DNA of 64,000 nt from the NCBI GenBank assembly GCA_030268105.1, contig BSDZ01000027.1, positions 685,001 to 749,000 on the forward strand. The letters are read 5' to 3'. This stretch comes from Volvox africanus. Its lineage: Eukaryota > Chlorophyta > Chlorophyceae > Chlamydomonadales > Volvocaceae. Shown piece by piece: positions 59,901 through 64,000 of this stretch. The notes below the pieces were generated by a model. It did no database searches. It was not told where the DNA came from and worked only from the letters and a program-made list of their open reading frames with translations. The position numbers and the translations under genes were made by a program. The stretch's first letter is position 1. Each line of letters starts with the position of its first letter.

Positions 59901-62900
59901 TGCGGGGATAATAAGTGTGGGATGGTAAGAAAGTGGTAAGCAGGTAAATATCTGGGGTTAGGGACTCAGCGGACCGAGAAAAAAGGACGTGGGATTTGGA
60001 CGCTCCCTGACGCCCTCGCACCATCCCGTCCTAACTTTCTATCCCTCTCCCGCATATGTTAGTAATCGCAGCCGACTAAAAGAGCTTCATGGGATCATGG
60101 CAGCCGGCATCCTATCCCATAAAAAAATCATCCGGAAACCAGATAGATCCACATCGAAATTCAACATGAGATCTAGGTCTGGCATAGAGGCATACCGTTG
60201 AGAATGGCCAGACACGCACAGGTCGCCACATCCCATAGCCGCACCACTGCTTCTTTGCCCTCCTGTGCGCTCGCAACCAGCTCCCCGTTGCTGCTGGCTG
60301 CTAGCGCGCAGACGAAGGCCGTGTGACCCAAAAGGTACCGCTGCTTCCCCGGCTCCTGCTGCAGCCGCTGTGCTTCTGCTGCCAGCGCGGTTGCGCCCGC
60401 TGCCACAGGTGGCACATCAGAGATCCGCATTATCACAACCACGCTGGCCGCTGTGAAGGCGACTTCGTCTCCACCGGGGATCCAAACTAGGCAACGCACA
60501 AACTCGCCCGAGTACGAGTTCATGCGGACGAGTGACAAGGCGGGATCGGGAACCAGCGGCGGGCACTGAATAGTGGCATCAACACCGAGTGTTGCCGCCG
60601 CGATGACGGGTCTGTTCGGCTGTGCTCCAGCCGCGGTGGATGGATTAGCGATGGCTGGGGTACGGCGAGGGAAGCCAGCGGTGACGTCGGGGTCGCCGGG
60701 ACGCTGCGGTACCGCTGCGGCACCAACGACGGTGGAGGCCGCCGTCATAGCAGCGAGGTTAGCGGCCGTGGTTCGTCGAATGGCTTCGGCCGCGGAGATG
60801 GGTGATAGTGGAGTTCGAACCGGGGACGGCGGCGGCGGCGTGCCCTTCTCATTATCGGAACTCATGTAACCGCTATGCTGGTCGTTGGCATGGTCATTCG
60901 GCACGGCGCTGCCATTCCTGACGCCGCCGCGGCCAGAGGTAGTGGCGCCAGTGGCACTGGTGCCGCGTGCGGAACCCCGGGTGGGGGCTGATGTCGAGCC
61001 CTTGGCACTGGACGCGCTCTTCGCAGCTGCCGGGGCCGTTTTGGCGGACTCCGTCGTTCTCCTCCTCCCGGAAATGCGCTTCGGTGGCGGCCTGCAGAGC
61101 CAACCCAGTTAGACCGGGTGGCCCGAGTGAGAATACCCATACCGGTGCATTCGGCCTTCCGCGTTTTAAATGAAAACGACGGAGAGTGAGTGCGCAGATC
61201 TTTCGACCGCCCTCCCTGTAACCGGCGTGTCCATTGCACCCATAGAAAGCGCCAAACCCTTCAGGACTGGCCCTTCAAGAAGTACCTCACGGACGGCCCG
61301 CAGGTCAGAACGGGTCTGCAACGCTGAGGCGATCGAGGGGCGGCACGCACTGCTAGCTAACAGCAACTAGCGCAGCACGCGCAGCTAGCTGACCCTAAGA
61401 CTACATTTATAAAAAAATCGCCTGCCTGCTTGCTTGCTTACATGAAGTCAAGGGTGGGTGCGTCCGCCGCCTCCTTTGGCAACCACGCCATCTCAAACAC
61501 GCCTGAGTCCAAGGCGTGCGACAGCGCCATATCGCTGGGCAGATTCTAAGGCGGCAGCGGCACGGGAAATACAATTGGATAGAGACGGTCCTCCAAAGAA
61601 CCTTAACTTTATATTTTATACATGTTATACCCCTGCACTTGTCTCCAGGACGATTGGCCGAATGTGACCGCAGCGAGGGCGACAGAGAGGGACACAAGTA
61701 CTCGAGGTTCGTGACATCGGAAGTAGACGGGTGGTCGTGGGAGGGGAGCGGAATAGGGAAAGATGTTCATGCGGCAGGTGATGCGAGTTTGCTCGCCACA
61801 ATTGCCCACAGGTGATAGGCATGGTGGTCGCCAGTCAGGTCCTACCCTTTGAACCCTGTCCGTCCCCTTTTGACTCGTCCAGCCTCTTCCCCCGCCGGCT
61901 CTGGTGGAACACCACGCATCCCTACCTCCAAGGTGAATTTGTAATCTGAAGTAAACATAGTCCGCACAGTGAGCCATGAGCACATCTGGATGGACTTAAT
62001 GAAAGCGAAAGGCGAGGACGTGAGCCCGCGCAGAGCTGCGCACATGTCCACCGCGAGTACACACCACCGGTGGCTGGCGTGGGGGAAGGCCAACTGCACG
62101 CCACTGGACTTGCGCTGCGGAAGACCAAGAGTTGGCATCGTGAAAAGCAGCGCCAGGAACGACGGGGAGGAGAAATTTCCCAGTTAGAAGCCCAGGGACA
62201 GCCCAGGGACAGAGAAGAAAGGAGGGAGAGACGACGGCGACAAGGTGCGGATTCACAATGCGGATTCAATGGAGTCAAAAGGGGACGGGAAGCTGGGGAA
62301 GGGGTTATTACAGGGGCGTGGGATCCGGCAAAGTCGCGATGGGAGCACCAGCACCCGCAACGAGTGTTATGCTGCTGTGTGCTGCTGCTGCTTCTCTTTG
62401 TTGTGTTTCCATCCTTGTTGGAGGTCAGGTCAGGAATTCAGGTTAGATGATCCAGAAGTGGGGCCATGATAGGAACTGTGGCGTGTGGCAAGAGGAGCCC
62501 TATGGCGAGAGCTCAATGGCAACAAGGAGCCCCTAATTCAAAAACGTGGTTCTGTTTGGAACTTCAAGGCACGGTCAGAAGTTGACGGTAAAATTGCGTT
62601 AGGATAGCAATATGATTCAAGATAAGGACTTAAAACCTGGACAAAGTAGGCTTTAATCGCTGATGCTTTTACTGGGCCTTACGGCAGGTACAGCTGTGAT
62701 ATAGATATAGCCTCTCAGGAAACAAAGCGCGAGAGCAGACGGAAGTGCGTGCGTTGGAATTCCCACGGCGACATAACATAACTTGGTTTCAACGTATCCG
62801 GTGGGGTCCCCAGTATAAAGGGTTGCTAATTGCAACCGCATCCAGGCTCACCTTGGGGGCGTCTGGGGAGTACATATTGCTGACGGAGACGCGGTGTACA

Positions 62901-63839
62901 TTTTGGTCTTCTGTCACCGCCTCGATATGAATTACAAATACTTTAATAGGCGTGACCTTGAGCTGCGCGTCCCGAAAGTGGTGACCCAAATTGGGTGGCG
63001 CAAAGAGGTTGTGTGAATGGAGTGGCGGCTTTGCTAGGGAAAGGACGTGTGACGTGATCGGATCGGGCTTGTGCCGGTCCCGATTGGTTTTAGGAGGCAA
63101 GGGCTACGTGGAATGTTCGGATTTCGAGCCTGTTTAATAGCCACCGTGAACACGCAGCATCTGTGTACTGTACAACGTCATGATTGGACAAGGCTATCGC
63201 GCATCGGTCAACTCAACTTTCCTGTACATCAGCATTACTTTACATTAGTCCTTTCCCGCACAGTTACATAACAGGGATCTTGTCCCTTGGCATGCTATCA
63301 GCATAGTTTGAGACTGCCAAATCCTGCCGTTCTGCCGTAGACCTCTCTATGAGCTTCCTAAGAACTATCTAGGCTTACGAAAAAACATGTGCACGCGCAC
63401 TGCCTTCTACCCAAGGCATCGTGGCCGACCGTACCTGAACATACAAAATGCGACCAGTCAGACCCAACGTCTGTTGTTTATTGCGTGGCACACGCAAGTA
63501 GTTCCCCGCCGGTATTGCACCTCGAATTTTGAAAACTTTCTTCCCAATAATCTTATCCTGCAGGTGAAAGTAGTCACGCACCCATCAGCACGCCAACAGC
63601 AAGCTTTGCCAACATGCCAGCGTCACGGCACCGACCATATGCTCCGTAACGTCCCCCTTCGCCTCGAACTCCTTCATAGTATCCACGTCGCATATTTTGA
63701 ACACGTTCACAAATGGATGCTGCCATTCTGCGATAATTACAAAGCATGGAGCTTGGCTGTCGTTGACCTAGACGATTTGCGCCAACAGCTTTAAAGGGCC
63801 GCCTATCAAATTAACTCATTTACCTGGCGCTAATGGCAT
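47951..63839 (-). CDS. POC16: POC16/WDR90 centriole protein, CFA20 domain plus WD40 repeats
   Basis: Centriolar wall and inner-scaffold protein: the CFA20/DUF667 head binds doublet microtubules and WD40 propellers follow (family knowledge). Thirty exons give 2103 residues, all phases agreeing. First exons 63839-63824, 63727-63636, 63557-63435, 62962-62852, 62114-61926 encode the CFA20 domain (WQHPFVNVFKICDVD, KKVFKIRGAIPAGNYLRVPR, KVFVIHIEAVTEDQNVHRVS). Then 61545-61442, 61315-61286, 61091-60196, 59842-59709, 59511-59446, 58933-58829, 58466-58362, 57969-57781, 57250-57078, 56675-56471, 55939-55781, 55249-55104, 54705-54609, 54371-54191, 53952-52826, 52363-52140, 51783-51531, 51254-51157, 50998-50857, 50513-50376, 50194-49878, 49738-49426, 49085-48957, 48790-48614, 48223-47951. 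WD motifs include SPDGTLRIW-like DGTLRIWHL, DGILRMWAA, DGLLRVWHL, DVVVWDIASG. Long Ala/Pro/Ser inserts fill the exons at 61091 and 53952. Weakest calls: acceptors at 49738 and 61315, donor at 52140. Confidence 0.93.
52090..52120. repeat. Short (CA)n microsatellite
   Basis: CACACA tract directly downstream (transcript sense) of the POC16 exon 52363-52140 donor. It supplies several alternative GTGTGT donors, making this exon end ambiguous. Confidence 0.8.
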
Positions 63840-64000
63840 TGTACGCACTAACTACCCTGTTGTATACTGAAAAGGCGTTAAACGAGGAGCGTCAAAGCTG
63901 ACAGCTGTGCCAACTCATATGTCTGTCCGTCAAATATATCATATTTAGAAGAGAAAAATTTTCGTCAAATGACATATTACTTAACTTTTAACGTTTCTGT
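63840..64000. promoter_or_regulatory. Upstream flank of POC16
   Basis: AT-rich 160 bp upstream of the POC16 start codon, holding its 5' UTR and part of the promoter. No other gene is seen before the right edge. Confidence 0.4.

Overview
The window is nuclear DNA of a green alga of the Volvocales, most likely a Volvox-type species. Support: very intron-rich genes with GT-AG introns (up to 30 coding exons), moderate GC, Ala/Gly/Ser/Pro-rich low-complexity insertions, many microsatellites, TGTAA 3'-end signals, CCCTAAAA tracts like the TTTTAGGG telomere repeat of this group, and ciliary and centriolar genes. This assignment is inferred from style; no database was searched. All gene models below were built by hand by checking splice-site phase across exons.

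Layout. 1-3701 (-): cyclin T/K-type gene, 3' end cut by the left edge. 4346-14858 (+): complete 20-exon DIS3/RRP44 exosome nuclease, divergent from the cyclin. About 16.4-22.7 kb (+): divergent CMGC-like kinase with a very long low-complexity tail and a damaged-looking catalytic core. 22.7-25.9 kb: no gene seen. 25906-30293 (-): eight SAXO/MAP6-type microtubule-binding repeats fused to an Hsp70 substrate-binding domain, the most unusual gene here. 31928-~36720 (-): SET-domain lysine methyltransferase of the Rubisco-LSMT family. 37420-41532 (+): secreted, Cys-rich, single-pass membrane protein of unknown function. 41.5-43.1 kb: unassigned.

The right third is a tandem of (-) strand genes: SelU-type selenoprotein (43497-44697) with an in-frame TGA at its redox site, UFD1 (45545-47497), and POC16/WDR90 (47951-63839), a 30-exon centriole protein with a CFA20 (DUF667) head and a WD40 tail.

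The genes do not form one pathway. Two (SAXO-Hsp70 fusion, POC16) point to cilia and centrioles, two to RNA and transcription (DIS3, cyclin), one to protein turnover (UFD1), one to redox (SelU) and one to protein methylation (SET). No tRNA, rRNA, CRISPR array or intact transposon was recognised. Microsatellites and tandem repeats lie almost entirely in introns. A palindrome of the form ACCC(A/G)(T/C)GGGT recurs at ten or more sites, often inside exons in different reading frames.
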